Part shown: positions 43,902-52,464 of the stretch, piece after piece | How positions within the stretch are numbered: position 1 is the stretch's first letter | Layout of the letters: each line of letters opens with the position of its first letter | Origin: Flavobacteriaceae bacterium | GTDB lineage: Bacteria; Bacteroidota; Bacteroidia; Flavobacteriales; Flavobacteriaceae | Direction: 5' to 3' | Assembly: GCA_013373635.1 (NCBI GenBank) | Contig: JABXHN010000016.1 | Span: 62,001-126,000 of the forward strand | Length of the DNA stretch: 64,000 bases | Translations under genes and position numbers: made by a program | Notes under the pieces: generated by a model | The model's input: the letters and a program-made list of their open reading frames with translations, nothing else | Database searches by the model: none | What the model was told of the DNA's origin: nothing

Positions 43902-43986
43902 CCACCAATTCATTAGAAACCCATAGGTTGTGATGTTTTTTAACAAATTAATAAACAAAGGGGATTTTGATTCTTAAATGAGAATT

Positions 43987-44424
43987 TTACATCAGAATTT
44001 TATGCATTATATAGTGTGGTCCATGAGGTGTGATTTCAAAGGCTGAACCCTGTTTTTCATATCCTAATTTTTCATAGAATGGTACTGCTGTTGTTCTGGC
44101 GTTCATCCATATAAGACGAACCCCTCTTTGCATGAGCCACTGCTCTGCAAAGGAAAGCAGTAGCGCTCCATAGCCCTTTTTTTGATAGTCACTTAGTACG
44201 GCCATTCCTCTTAGTTGTAGGGATTTGTGTCCTGGGTAGGGTACATAGGGAGCAAAGAAATAACTAGAAACTGCTACGAGCTTGTCATCGACAAAGCCAC
44301 CTAAATGAATGCTTCCAACTCTAGAATCGCCATCCATCTTACAGGATTCAATTGGCATGCCACGTCTGAGTTCGGCATGGCGAACGGGATAGGTTTCTTC
44401 GGCAGTGATTTGTCTAATTTTCAT
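43987..44424 (-). CDS. GNAT-family N-acetyltransferase
   Basis: Single acetyltransferase domain of about 145 residues starting MKIRQITAEETYPVRHAELRRGMP. The acetyl-CoA site is LRGMAVLSDYQKKGYGALLLSFAEQWL, followed by LIWMNARTTAVPFYEKLGYEKQG. The ATG at 44424 sits 1 bp after the pepE stop; the track's earlier start lies inside pepE. The substrate is unknown. Context with pepE hints at peptide or amino-acid handling only weakly. Confidence 0.88.
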   Translation of the reverse strand: MKIRQITAEETYPVRHAELRRGMPIESCKMDGDSRVGSIHLGGFVDDKLVAVSSYFFAPYVPYPGHKSLQLRGMAVLSDYQKKGYGALLLSFAEQWLMQRGVRLIWMNARTTAVPFYEKLGYEKQGSAFEITPHGPHYIMHKILM

Positions 44425-44425
44425 A

Positions 44426-45118
44426 TTAAAAAGGAAGTTTGTCAGTGTCAATGGGTTTTTGATCAGGCATAAATAGTTTTGCTTTATGAGGCCCTACTAA
44501 ACTAATTCTATCGCCAATCACTCTAATATAATCACCTTCGGGAATACCTAATACAGGAATTTTGTGAAAGTGTTGAAATTCAGCTATGCGATCAATTCTG
44601 CTCTCTCCATTGTGCTTTAATCCTTCGATGGGATCCATATAATGAGCATTGATATTAAAAGGAACTGCAGCAGTCGTTTCAAATGATTTGGGCATCACAA
44701 TAGGCATATCATTAGTGGTGTGCATGGTCATTCCAGCGATATTACTACCAGCACTACATCCTAGATATGGTACTCCATTTTCCATGGCTAGTCTAAGTGT
44801 ATCCATCAACTGTTGATCGTATAGTTCTTTAACTAGCACAAAAGTATTTCCGCCTCCAGTAAAGATTCCTTGAGCAGTTAACAGGGCCTTCTTTGGGTCT
44901 TGATACTCGTGTATACCCTTTACTGTAATTCCAATTTTAGCAAAAGACTGAGCAACATGTCTTGTGTAATGATCCCAACTAATTGCTCCAGGTCTAGCAA
45001 AAGGTATAAAACACAATTCATTGACTTCTTTGAAAAAGATTTTTAAATCATCGAGAAGGTATTCCAAGTGTTTTTCACCGTATAAGGTACTTGTGGAAGC
45101 TAAAAGGAGATTTTTCAT
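44426..45118 (-). CDS. pepE: Dipeptidase E (alpha-aspartyl dipeptidase)
   Basis: Serine peptidase of family S51, cutting dipeptides with N-terminal aspartate. The nucleophile lies in GVPYLGCSAGSNIAGMTMHTTNDMPI and the glycine-rich strand before it is QGIFTGGGNTFVLVKEL; ILGIPEGDYIRV follows. The length of 230 residues matches E. coli PepE (229). No signal peptide, so cytoplasmic. Followed 1 bp later by a GNAT gene. Confidence 0.92.
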   Translation of the reverse strand: MKNLLLASTSTLYGEKHLEYLLDDLKIFFKEVNELCFIPFARPGAISWDHYTRHVAQSFAKIGITVKGIHEYQDPKKALLTAQGIFTGGGNTFVLVKELYDQQLMDTLRLAMENGVPYLGCSAGSNIAGMTMHTTNDMPIVMPKSFETTAAVPFNINAHYMDPIEGLKHNGESRIDRIAEFQHFHKIPVLGIPEGDYIRVIGDRISLVGPHKAKLFMPDQKPIDTDKLPF

Positions 45119-45225
45119 AGAGACAAATTAACAAAAGTTTAGTGTTTTATTGCTAGCGATTTCTACTGTTTTGAATTTATTTTACCAATTGGAATTCGTA
45201 AATTTAAAGAACAAATCAAGATCCC

Positions 45226-45960
45226 ATGAAATTTAAATCACTCTTTTTAAGTCTTTTCTTGTTTTCAACGGTTCTTTTTGCTCAAGAAGTGGATCGTAAA
45301 CCCATTATGGGACAGGTACTGTATCGATCCAGTAATGTAGTGGATGAACAGGTCATTAATACCACTTCAGAAGAATTTACCATTACTGATCAAAATGGTC
45401 GATTTAGAATTGATGTAGCATTAGGAGACGAATTGGTGTTCATGGCTTTAAATTACGAACTAAAACACCTTATCATTACAAAAGAAATCATTGATAACAA
45501 TCGTATTGTTGTCGAAGTTAATGAAAAGGTAAACGTTCTCGATGAAGTGGTTATTTCTCCTGAAAACAGAGCGAAGTTCTTGGAACTTAAAAACGAAGAA
45601 TTTAAACAATATGTCTATGAAATTGATCGTGGAACGGAGGTAGAAAACATCGCTCAACCCATGTATTTAAGGGGGATGAAAAACGGAATAAATTTTGTAA
45701 ATATTTTTAAGGCAATCTTTAAGGAAAATGCTGACGAGAATCGTCCGAACTTCAAGCTTTCTGAAGTTTTAAGAGCGGTTTACGACGATCAGTTTTTTGT
45801 AGATAATTTGTATTTATCAGTAGATATGATTGATGATTTCTTAGGATTTTGTGATGCTCAATCTCCAGAAAAATCACTGATGTTGAAGAAAAATGAATTT
45901 GAACTGCTTCAGTTTTTAGTAGAGCAATCTCAGGCCTACTTAAGTCAAAACAATGAATAG
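45226..45960 (+). CDS. Secreted protein with CarboxypepD_reg-like domain (paralog 1)
   Basis: 244 residues with a signal peptide (SLFLSLFLFSTVLFAQ). The first half is a CarboxypepD_reg/transthyretin-like beta domain: IMGQVLYRSSNVVDEQVINTTSEEFTITDQNGRFRIDVALGDELVFMALNY, then VVEVNEKVNVLDEVVIS as in SusC/TonB-dependent plug extensions. The second half is helical and charged, ending LDFLGFCDAQSPEKSLMLKKNEFELLQFLVEQSQAYL. It is not a TonB receptor as there is no barrel. It overlaps its paralog at 45953 by 8 bp. Function unknown; likely periplasmic or outer-membrane-facing. Confidence 0.82.
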   Translation: MKFKSLFLSLFLFSTVLFAQEVDRKPIMGQVLYRSSNVVDEQVINTTSEEFTITDQNGRFRIDVALGDELVFMALNYELKHLIITKEIIDNNRIVVEVNEKVNVLDEVVISPENRAKFLELKNEEFKQYVYEIDRGTEVENIAQPMYLRGMKNGINFVNIFKAIFKENADENRPNFKLSEVLRAVYDDQFFVDNLYLSVDMIDDFLGFCDAQSPEKSLMLKKNEFELLQFLVEQSQAYLSQNNE

Positions 45961-46732
45961 TAATTTTTGGACTCTTATTTTATTAGTGCTCAGTATTCAA
46001 CTCAGTGCTCAAGAATCAGGCTTTAAGAAAATTAACGGAGTTTTGAATTCTTTATCGGGTGAAGTAAGTGGAATACACATTATTAATAAAACTAGCCAAT
46101 TAGCAACCATCAGTAATTCAAATGGATATTTTAGTATTAGTTCAAAACTCAATGATACTTTGATTATAAGAGGAGTTGGTTATCTAACAAAGCAATTAAT
46201 TATCGACTCTGAGACTTACAATAAATTTTCGATTGCAGTAGAATTGGAAGCTGAAGTTGTGCCTTTAAATGAGGTGGTTGTAATGCCTTATAATTTATCA
46301 GGTGATTTATTTGTGGATATGGAAGCAATCAGAGCAGAAGACCAAGTCAGTGAGTTTTCTCTCGGATTGCCCAACGCCAATGCGATTCCTATGAGAAAAT
46401 CACAGCGTATTTTACACGAGGCTACCACCGGTGGCGGTATTTTACCTGTAAATCCTATTCTCAATGCGATAACTGGAAGAACTAAAAAGCTTAAAAAAAT
46501 TGTAGCTGTTGATTTAAAGAATCAGCGTACCTTGCAGGTACGGTATTATTATCCGGATTCTTTGTTTGTAAACCATTTAAAGATCGACCAAGAGAAGATT
46601 CTCGATTTTATGTTTTATTGTGAAACTGATCCAGAGTTTAACTATTACGCACAAATCAAGGACAAATTTAGAATTTGGGAAATTCTTAGAGAAAAGAGCG
46701 AGCAGTACAGAGATCTAAATAATTTAAATTGA
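45953..46732 (+). CDS. Secreted protein with CarboxypepD_reg-like domain (paralog 2)
   Basis: 259 residues with a signal peptide (TLILLVLSIQLSAQ). Same plan as the preceding gene: a regulatory beta domain (INGVLNSLSGEVSGIHIINKTSQLATISNSNGYFSISSKLNDTLIIRGVGY ... VVPLNEVVVMPY) and a helical end (DSLFVNHLKIDQEKILDFMFYCETDPEFNYYAQIKDKFRIWEILREKSEQY) alignable with paralog 1. The middle carries its own insert with GGGILPVNPILNAITGRTKKLKK. Product unknown. It overlaps genes on both sides, so it is part of one operon. Confidence 0.82.
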   Translation: MNSNFWTLILLVLSIQLSAQESGFKKINGVLNSLSGEVSGIHIINKTSQLATISNSNGYFSISSKLNDTLIIRGVGYLTKQLIIDSETYNKFSIAVELEAEVVPLNEVVVMPYNLSGDLFVDMEAIRAEDQVSEFSLGLPNANAIPMRKSQRILHEATTGGGILPVNPILNAITGRTKKLKKIVAVDLKNQRTLQVRYYYPDSLFVNHLKIDQEKILDFMFYCETDPEFNYYAQIKDKFRIWEILREKSEQYRDLNNLN

Positions 46733-46734
46733 GT

Positions 46735-47250
46735 ATGAAGTACAATAGATTTTATAAATGGGTACTTGTGACATTAACCCTAGTGTTAATGTCATTTAGT
46801 ACTTTACATAAGTTTTATCTTAGTGTTTCTGAGATTACCTACTCAGAATCCGATCAAAAACTGCGTGTTGTCAGCAGAATTTTTATCGATGATTTAGATG
46901 CGGTGCTCTTGTCTCGATATGAAATCGATTCCAAGCTTACCACAGAGTTTGAGGATCAAATGGCACAATACTATATTGAAAAATACCTCAAGACAAAATT
47001 ACTTTTAAAAATAAATGGAGCTGTATTGGAATACAATATTTTAGGACACAAGGTCGATAACGATCAATTGGTATTCTTTATGGAGGCTGATTTTAAAGAG
47101 CTAGAGAGTTTAAAATCAATTGAAGTACAGAATGAAGTCTTGATGGATTTATTTGAAGAGCAGCAAAACATTGTACACCTTCAACTCAAAGGCAAAAAAA
47201 AGAGTTTGATGCTTATTCGTGAACGACCTTCAGGTCAGTTAAATTTTTAA
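46735..47250 (+). CDS. DUF6702-like secreted protein
   Basis: About 171 residues from the ATG at 46735; the track's TTG at 46729 overlaps the preceding stop. A hydrophobic N-terminus (WVLVTLTLVLMSFS) is followed by LHKFYLSVSEITYSESDQKLRVVSRIFIDDLDAVL, which resembles the DUF6702 family opening, and a beta-rich domain ending VHLQLKGKKKSLMLIRERPSGQLNF. The His-Lys-Phe-Tyr after the signal segment is typical of the family. Function unknown. In these bacteria it occurs with M1 peptidases, as here. Confidence 0.78.
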   Translation: MKYNRFYKWVLVTLTLVLMSFSTLHKFYLSVSEITYSESDQKLRVVSRIFIDDLDAVLLSRYEIDSKLTTEFEDQMAQYYIEKYLKTKLLLKINGAVLEYNILGHKVDNDQLVFFMEADFKELESLKSIEVQNEVLMDLFEEQQNIVHLQLKGKKKSLMLIRERPSGQLNF

Positions 47251-47311
47251 CAAAACCTTCTTTTAAACGAATTAATTAACTATTTTCAACAAAAATTATA
47301 AACCCGTACTA

Positions 47312-49630
47312 ATGAAACGACTTAACAAACTATTTTCACTTCTTTTTATCAGTGTTTCTATGGTAGTTTCTGCCCAAGAAGAAACTCCACAAAGAGAAGG
47401 AGGACATGAGAATCAAAGTAAATTCAGACAGTTGTATCAAGAGTTTGCTTCGCCAAACACATATAGATCTGCTTCTGGTGCTCCAGGTCCTGATTATTAC
47501 CAACAACAGGCTAATTACAAAATGAATATTGTTCTCGATGACAAGAATGCGAGAATCGATGGAGAAGAAACGATAACCTATATCAATAATTCTCCGGATG
47601 CATTAGAGTTTTTATGGCTTCAACTCGATCAAAACGTTAGAGCTAAGGATTCTAAGGCACCTCTTAGAAATGGTAGTGGTGTTCCTTTAGCACAACAAGC
47701 TTCAGCTTTTGCATCATCTTATATGACCGAACCATTTGATGGTGGATTTAATATTTTGTCAGTAACAGATGAGCGTGGAGCTCCTATGAGGCACACTATC
47801 AATCAAACGATGATGCGTATTGATCTCTACAGACCATTGGCTTCTGGGGAATCAGTAAGTTTTAATATTAAGTGGTGGTACAATATTCCAGATCACACTG
47901 TTAACAGAGCGCGTTCTGGTTATGAGTACTTCGCTAAAGATGGTAACAGAGCTTATGTGATTGCTCAATTCTTTCCAAGAATGGCTGTTTACAGCGATGT
48001 GGAAGGATGGCAAAACCATCAATTTTGGGGATCAGGTGAGTTTGCTTTGACCTTTGGAGACTACGAAGTAAGTATTACTGTTCCTGAAGATCACATTGTT
48101 GATGGAACTGGTGAACTTCAAAATAGAAAGCAAGTCTTTTCAAGAGAAATGATGAGTCGTTACGAACAGGCTAGCAAGTCTTATTCTGAACCTGTGATGA
48201 TCGTCACTCAAGCCGAAGTTGAGGCAAAAGAGGCGGCTCACACTTCAGACAATCCGCCTTCAAAAACAAAGACTTGGGAATTCAAGGCTCAAAATGTAAG
48301 AGATTTTGCGTTTGCATCTTCTCGAAAATTCATCTGGGATATGATGGCTGTAAAAATTGGAAATAGAGATGTGATGGCTGTTTCCATGTACCCAAAAGAA
48401 GGAAATCCACTTTGGGAAGATTGGTCTACAAAGGTTGTAGCCTCTACTTTAAAATCGTATTCTAAATACACTTTTGACTATCCGTATCCTAAGGCGATTT
48501 CAGTTCACGCGAAGAACCAAGGAATGGAATATCCAATGATATGCTGGAACTACGGACGTCCTAATGAAGATGGTACCTATTCGGATCGTACCAAGTACGG
48601 TATGATGAGTGTTATTATTCACGAGGTAGGACACAACTTTTTCCCGATGATTGTCAACTCAGACGAGCGTCAGTGGGGATGGATGGATGAAGGATTGGAT
48701 ACCTTTATGCAGTATTTAGCAGAGCAAGATTTTGGTGAAACTTATCCAGAGATCATCGCTCCAAATGAAAAGTATCCATCGCGAAGAGGAGACCCTTCAA
48801 AAATTGTACCTTATATGAAAGGAGATCAAAGTTTTATCGCTCCTATTATGTCGAATCCAGAGAACGTATATCAATTAGGACCAAATGCCTATGCAAAACC
48901 AGCTACTGCATTAAACATCCTAAGAGAAACAGTAATGGGCAGAGAACTATTTGACAAGGCGTTTAAAACTTATGCGCAGCGTTGGAAGTTTAAACACCCA
49001 ACCCCTGAAGACTTTTTCAGGACGATGGAAGATGCTTCTGCAGTGGATTTAGATTATTTCTGGAGAGGATGGTTCTATACAACTGACTATGTTGATATAG
49101 GAGTGAAAGGTGTTAAAAAATACTATGTAAGTAACGAGCCAACAAAGGCTATGAAAGAATACATGGCAGAGCGCAATCTTACAGAGGCTGATTTACCTCC
49201 TTTAGTGTATTTAGCTGAAGAAGGTTCAGAAGACTACAATGAAGATCTCAAAGGAAAGGCTCCATCTGAAACTTCTCAAACACTTAAGGAGTATATGATG
49301 GATAATATGACTGCTGAGGAAAGAGCTGCTGTAAAAGAACCTAAGTTCTTCTATGAGATTACTTTTGAAAAACCAGGTGGAATACCAATGCCACTAATCG
49401 TTTCTTATACCTACGCAGATGGTACTACAGAAGATGTGACCTATCCTGCTGAAATTTGGAGAAAAAACGACCAAGAAGTAAAACGAGTGGTATCTTCTGA
49501 CAAAGAAATCGTAAGTATTGTAGTAGATCCAAAAGCAGAAACTGCTGATATTGATACTACCAACAACAGTTGGCCAAAAGAAGAAATCAAATCTGAATTT
49601 GATGAATTCAAAGAAAATATGAAAGGATAA
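47312..49630 (+). CDS. M1-family metallopeptidase, secreted
   Basis: Gluzincin aminopeptidase-like protein, 772 residues, with a signal peptide (LFSLLFISVSMVVSAQ). Zinc site HEVGHN-X17-DE: His437, His441 and Glu460 in exact HExxHx18E spacing. The usual exopeptidase GAMEN motif is replaced by QGMEYPMICWNYG. The N-terminal beta domain (YKMNIVLDDKNARIDGEETITYINNSPDALEFLWLQLDQNVRA) and helical C-terminal region are present; the end has no T9SS sorting domain. Probably periplasmic. Last of the cassette that begins at 45226; a terminator follows. Confidence 0.92.
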   Translation: MKRLNKLFSLLFISVSMVVSAQEETPQREGGHENQSKFRQLYQEFASPNTYRSASGAPGPDYYQQQANYKMNIVLDDKNARIDGEETITYINNSPDALEFLWLQLDQNVRAKDSKAPLRNGSGVPLAQQASAFASSYMTEPFDGGFNILSVTDERGAPMRHTINQTMMRIDLYRPLASGESVSFNIKWWYNIPDHTVNRARSGYEYFAKDGNRAYVIAQFFPRMAVYSDVEGWQNHQFWGSGEFALTFGDYEVSITVPEDHIVDGTGELQNRKQVFSREMMSRYEQASKSYSEPVMIVTQAEVEAKEAAHTSDNPPSKTKTWEFKAQNVRDFAFASSRKFIWDMMAVKIGNRDVMAVSMYPKEGNPLWEDWSTKVVASTLKSYSKYTFDYPYPKAISVHAKNQGMEYPMICWNYGRPNEDGTYSDRTKYGMMSVIIHEVGHNFFPMIVNSDERQWGWMDEGLDTFMQYLAEQDFGETYPEIIAPNEKYPSRRGDPSKIVPYMKGDQSFIAPIMSNPENVYQLGPNAYAKPATALNILRETVMGRELFDKAFKTYAQRWKFKHPTPEDFFRTMEDASAVDLDYFWRGWFYTTDYVDIGVKGVKKYYVSNEPTKAMKEYMAERNLTEADLPPLVYLAEEGSEDYNEDLKGKAPSETSQTLKEYMMDNMTAEERAAVKEPKFFYEITFEKPGGIPMPLIVSYTYADGTTEDVTYPAEIWRKNDQEVKRVVSSDKEIVSIVVDPKAETADIDTTNNSWPKEEIKSEFDEFKENMKG

Positions 49631-49651
49631 TTCTAGATTATATTTTTTAAT

Positions 49652-49682
49652 GAAAGCGGTGCAAATGCATCGCTTTCTTTTT
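49652..49682 (+). terminator. Terminator after the M1 peptidase gene
   Basis: 11-bp stem GAAAGCGGTGC / GCATCGCTTTC (one G-T pair) with AAAT loop and a following T-run that merges with the tatA promoter element. Confidence 0.8.
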
Positions 49683-49689
49683 ATCTTTG
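49682..49689 (+). promoter_or_regulatory. -7 promoter element of tatA, start-proximal
   Basis: TATCTTTG ends 4 bp before the first ATG of tatA (7 bp before the second), which points to a leaderless transcript. Confidence 0.5.
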
Positions 49690-49693
49690 CCCT

Positions 49694-49978
49694 ATGATGT
49701 TAAACAGTATTCTATTTATTTCTGGTGCAGAAATCTTCTTTATCATGTTCATTGTGGTCATGGTATTTGGTGCTGATAAGATTCCTGATATTGCAAGAGG
49801 TCTTGGAAAGGGTATGAGACAACTTAAAGATGCCTCTGAGGATATCAAAAGAGAAATTTACAAAAGTGCCGATAAGCACGGAGTAGATACCTCTGTAACC
49901 AAAGACATCAAAAAGGAAATAGACGAGGTTAAAGATGGTTTAGACGATTTAACGGGATCTATTAGAAGAAAATTCTAG
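49694..49978 (+). CDS. tatA: Twin-arginine translocase subunit TatA/TatE family
   Basis: Small membrane protein, 94 residues: an N-terminal helix (FISGAEIFFIMFIVVMVFG), then the hinge and amphipathic helix GADKIPDIARGLGKGMRQLKDASEDIKREI, and a charged tail. It forms the pore for folded proteins together with TatC, which is not in this window. Two ATGs lie in tandem (49694, 49697); either could be used. Its TAG stop is shared in the palindrome CTAG with the convergent O-methyltransferase. Confidence 0.92.
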   Translation: MMLNSILFISGAEIFFIMFIVVMVFGADKIPDIARGLGKGMRQLKDASEDIKREIYKSADKHGVDTSVTKDIKKEIDEVKDGLDDLTGSIRRKF

Positions 49979-50616
49979 ATCACTCTACTCATGGTTAACC
50001 CATCTCTAATGGGTAATAAAACTGTTTCAACTCGAGGATCTGTCGCTAATTTCTTATTAAAATCCAACAAAGCTTTTGTTGTTTTATCTTTGGGACTTAA
50101 AGGCTCTACTACTTTGCCAGTCCAAAGCACATTGTCTGAAAGTATCACTGTTCCTGATTTTGACTTCTTTAATACTGCTTCAAAATAGGCGTCGTATTGC
50201 TTTTTTTCAGCATCGATAAACACCAAATCAAACTCCATATTAAATCCTGGAATCAGATCGACTGCATCTCCAATATGCTGATGAATTTGATTTCGAAAAG
50301 AACTTTTATTAAAGTATTTATTTTGAATAGACTCCAGTTCTGGATTGACATCGATCGTGTGTAATTCACCCTCTTTTTGAAGACCTTCTGCTAAACAAAG
50401 CGCAGAATACCCTGTGTAGGTCCCAATTTCTAGAATATACTTCGGATTGATGAGTTTTGAAAACAAACTGAGAACCCTTCCTTGAAAATGACCGGTGATC
50501 ATTCTGGGTTGAATCACTTTGAGATGTGTTTCTCGACTGAGTTCACTCAAGAGTTCTGGTTCCTTTTGGGAGTGCTCTACGATATAGGATTCAATGAGTT
50601 CAGGTAAAAAATGCAT
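49975..50616 (-). CDS. O-methyltransferase, caffeoyl-CoA type
   Basis: SAM-dependent O-methyltransferase family 3, 213 residues. Motifs: KYILEIGTYTGYSALCLAEGL, ELHTIDVNPE, FDLVFIDAEKKQYDAYFEAVL and SGTVILSDNVLWTGKV. Bacterial members methylate catechol-like or small-molecule hydroxyls; the physiological substrate is not known. It abuts the MFS gene upstream (stop at 50617, ATG at 50616), so they are probably one operon. Confidence 0.9.
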   Translation of the reverse strand: MHFLPELIESYIVEHSQKEPELLSELSRETHLKVIQPRMITGHFQGRVLSLFSKLINPKYILEIGTYTGYSALCLAEGLQKEGELHTIDVNPELESIQNKYFNKSSFRNQIHQHIGDAVDLIPGFNMEFDLVFIDAEKKQYDAYFEAVLKKSKSGTVILSDNVLWTGKVVEPLSPKDKTTKALLDFNKKLATDPRVETVLLPIRDGLTMSRVI

Positions 50617-51774
50617 CTAGACAGTTTTAGGGGTTTTAATCAGCAAATAACTACTTAGAATAACTACAAAGATACAAGAGCTCAGTAAACCGTAAAAGCT
50701 GTATTCTAATCCAAATTGTTCAGCGGTAAGACCGAGAATGACAGGGCCTATTAAAAATCCGCTATATCCAAAGCCTGCTACAATAGTCAGTGCTTTTGCT
50801 GCATCTATTTTTGAAGTTCTACCAGTGATTCTAAAGAGTTCAGGAACCATTACGGAGAATCCAAGTCCTATGAGTCCAAAGCCACTGATACTTATGTATA
50901 GATCGTTTACAAGTACCAGTGTATAACCTATACAGGCAACTAGTGCGCCGAGAACTAATACGCGTACCGATCCTATTTTTTGACTGATTCCATCACCAAA
51001 AAATCGACCAATGGTCATCGCTATTGAAAATCCTAGAAATCCTGCTCCAAATAGCACTGTTGGAGCAAGGGTAATATCTTTGAGGTAGAGTCCACTCCAA
51101 TCAGCTATCGCTCCTTCTGAACCCATAATTACAAAAGAGATCAATCCTAATAATAGTATGGTTTTAATGTAGGACCAATCAATTTTTTCTTTTGATTCGG
51201 CCTCTCCACTAAGACTGCTGTACTGCTTTGAAAGCCAGAAGTTGATTCCTATTGACAATAATGTGGCTATAGAAATATGTAGAACAGGATTGTTTAAGCT
51301 AGTAATTGCAAAAGTTCCTAAACCCGAGAGTGCCCCTCCCAGACTAAAAAATCCATGCATGGCTGACATAAGGTTGATTTGATCTTTTTTTTCGATGATG
51401 GTCACTAAATTATTCATCGAAATATCGAGTATCCCTTGAACAACTCCCATAGCAAAAAGCGCAATGAAAAGAGTTGTTAGAGAACCTACTACAAAGGGAA
51501 GCATATAGAGCAGAGGAAGTATTAAAACGCTTATTTTGGTTGCTTTACCGCTTCCAAATAGAGATATGATTTTAGGTACAAACCCCATAATGCTAAAAAT
51601 CCCCAATGCAAAGGCAAAAAGGGCTATTCCTAGCTCAGCCTTATTTAAATCGAGTTGTTCCTTGATATAGGGAATGTAAATAGCCCAAGTTCCGTAGAGA
51701 ATGTTCAGTGTGGTAAATACGTATGCTACTGAAAAATAGGTTCTGTTCTTGAGAATAGCTACAAGTGAATTCAT
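50617..51774 (-). CDS. Major facilitator superfamily transporter
   Basis: About 385 residues, 12 predicted membrane segments. I use the ATG at 51774 (MNSLVAILKNRTYFSVAYVF); the track's start at 51795 lies in the promoter element. Early motif LGIALFAFALGIFSIMGFVPKIISLFGSGKATKIS resembles the MFS loop 2-3 signature. The general look is that of FucP/YbjJ-like sugar or drug transporters, but the substrate cannot be told. Co-transcribed with the O-methyltransferase. Confidence 0.87.
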   Translation of the reverse strand: MNSLVAILKNRTYFSVAYVFTTLNILYGTWAIYIPYIKEQLDLNKAELGIALFAFALGIFSIMGFVPKIISLFGSGKATKISVLILPLLYMLPFVVGSLTTLFIALFAMGVVQGILDISMNNLVTIIEKKDQINLMSAMHGFFSLGGALSGLGTFAITSLNNPVLHISIATLLSIGINFWLSKQYSSLSGEAESKEKIDWSYIKTILLLGLISFVIMGSEGAIADWSGLYLKDITLAPTVLFGAGFLGFSIAMTIGRFFGDGISQKIGSVRVLVLGALVACIGYTLVLVNDLYISISGFGLIGLGFSVMVPELFRITGRTSKIDAAKALTIVAGFGYSGFLIGPVILGLTAEQFGLEYSFYGLLSSCIFVVILSSYLLIKTPKTV

Positions 51775-51792
51775 AGTCGATTTTAACAAATA

Positions 51793-51800
51793 CAAATATA
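51793..51800 (-). promoter_or_regulatory. -7 promoter element of the MFS gene
   Basis: TATATTTG on the minus strand, 18 bp before the ATG at 51774. Confidence 0.5.
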
Positions 51801-51866
51801 GACTTTAAGGATTAATTAGTGATTTTTATTCTTAGCTAAAAGATTTTATAGAAAACTATATAGTAG

Positions 51867-51874
51867 TATATTTG
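51867..51874 (+). promoter_or_regulatory. -7 promoter element of the ClpP-like gene
   Basis: TATATTTG, 21 bp before the ATG at 51896. Confidence 0.5.
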
Positions 51875-51895
51875 AAATAGATAAAATAAGTACCA

Positions 51896-52444
51896 ATGAG
51901 TAAAGCAAAAGGAAAAATTCAAGAAAAAATAGATGAGAAATTACTCGAAGAGCGCAAAGTATTTCTCTGGGGACAGGTAGATGACCATTCGGCAAAACAC
52001 GTAATTGATCGTCTTTTGTATTTGGATTTGATTTCTAATGATGAAATACAATTGATCATTAATTCTCCAGGAGGTTATGTGACCTCAGGTTTTGCGATTT
52101 ACGATACCCTAAAGTCTCTTAAGAGTCCTGTTTCAACGGTGTGTTCTGGTTTAGCAGCTTCCATGGCTTCTATCTTGTTATCAGCAGGTGAGAAGGGAAG
52201 AAGATTTATAGAGCCTCATGCACAGGTAATGATCCATCAGCCAAGTGGAGGAGCTAGAGGTCAGGCATCGAATATTGAAATCCAAGCTAGAGAGATTATC
52301 AAAACAAGAACACTTAGTGCAGAAATACTAGCGACTAACTGTAGTCAAACAGTGGACAAAGTTCTCAAAGATTTTGATAGAGACTATTGGATGAATGCTC
52401 AGGAATCAATTGAATACGGAATTGTAGATGGTGTAAAGGAATAA
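51896..52444 (+). CDS. Orphan ClpP-family serine protease
   Basis: 182 residues. Catalytic triad Ser89 (SGLAASMAS), His114 (AQVMIHQPSGG) and Asp163 (DFDRDYWMNAQESIEYGIVDG) all present. The strand for oxyanion binding reads INSPGGYVTSGFAIYDTL. It differs from standard ClpP in the shorter N-terminus with many charged residues (KAKGKIQEKIDEKLLEERKVFLWGQV) and in GLAASMAS for GQAASMGA. No clpX, clpA or tig beside it, so it is probably a second ClpP copy; whether it makes mixed rings is unknown. Confidence 0.9.
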   Translation: MSKAKGKIQEKIDEKLLEERKVFLWGQVDDHSAKHVIDRLLYLDLISNDEIQLIINSPGGYVTSGFAIYDTLKSLKSPVSTVCSGLAASMASILLSAGEKGRRFIEPHAQVMIHQPSGGARGQASNIEIQAREIIKTRTLSAEILATNCSQTVDKVLKDFDRDYWMNAQESIEYGIVDGVKE

Positions 52445-52464
52445 TATTCAGTTTTATTGAACAT

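Noticed and set aside
45226-46732. SusC/TonB-dependent receptors
   Set aside because: Only the CarboxypepD_reg-like domain is present; no plug or barrel, and the lengths are about 250 residues.
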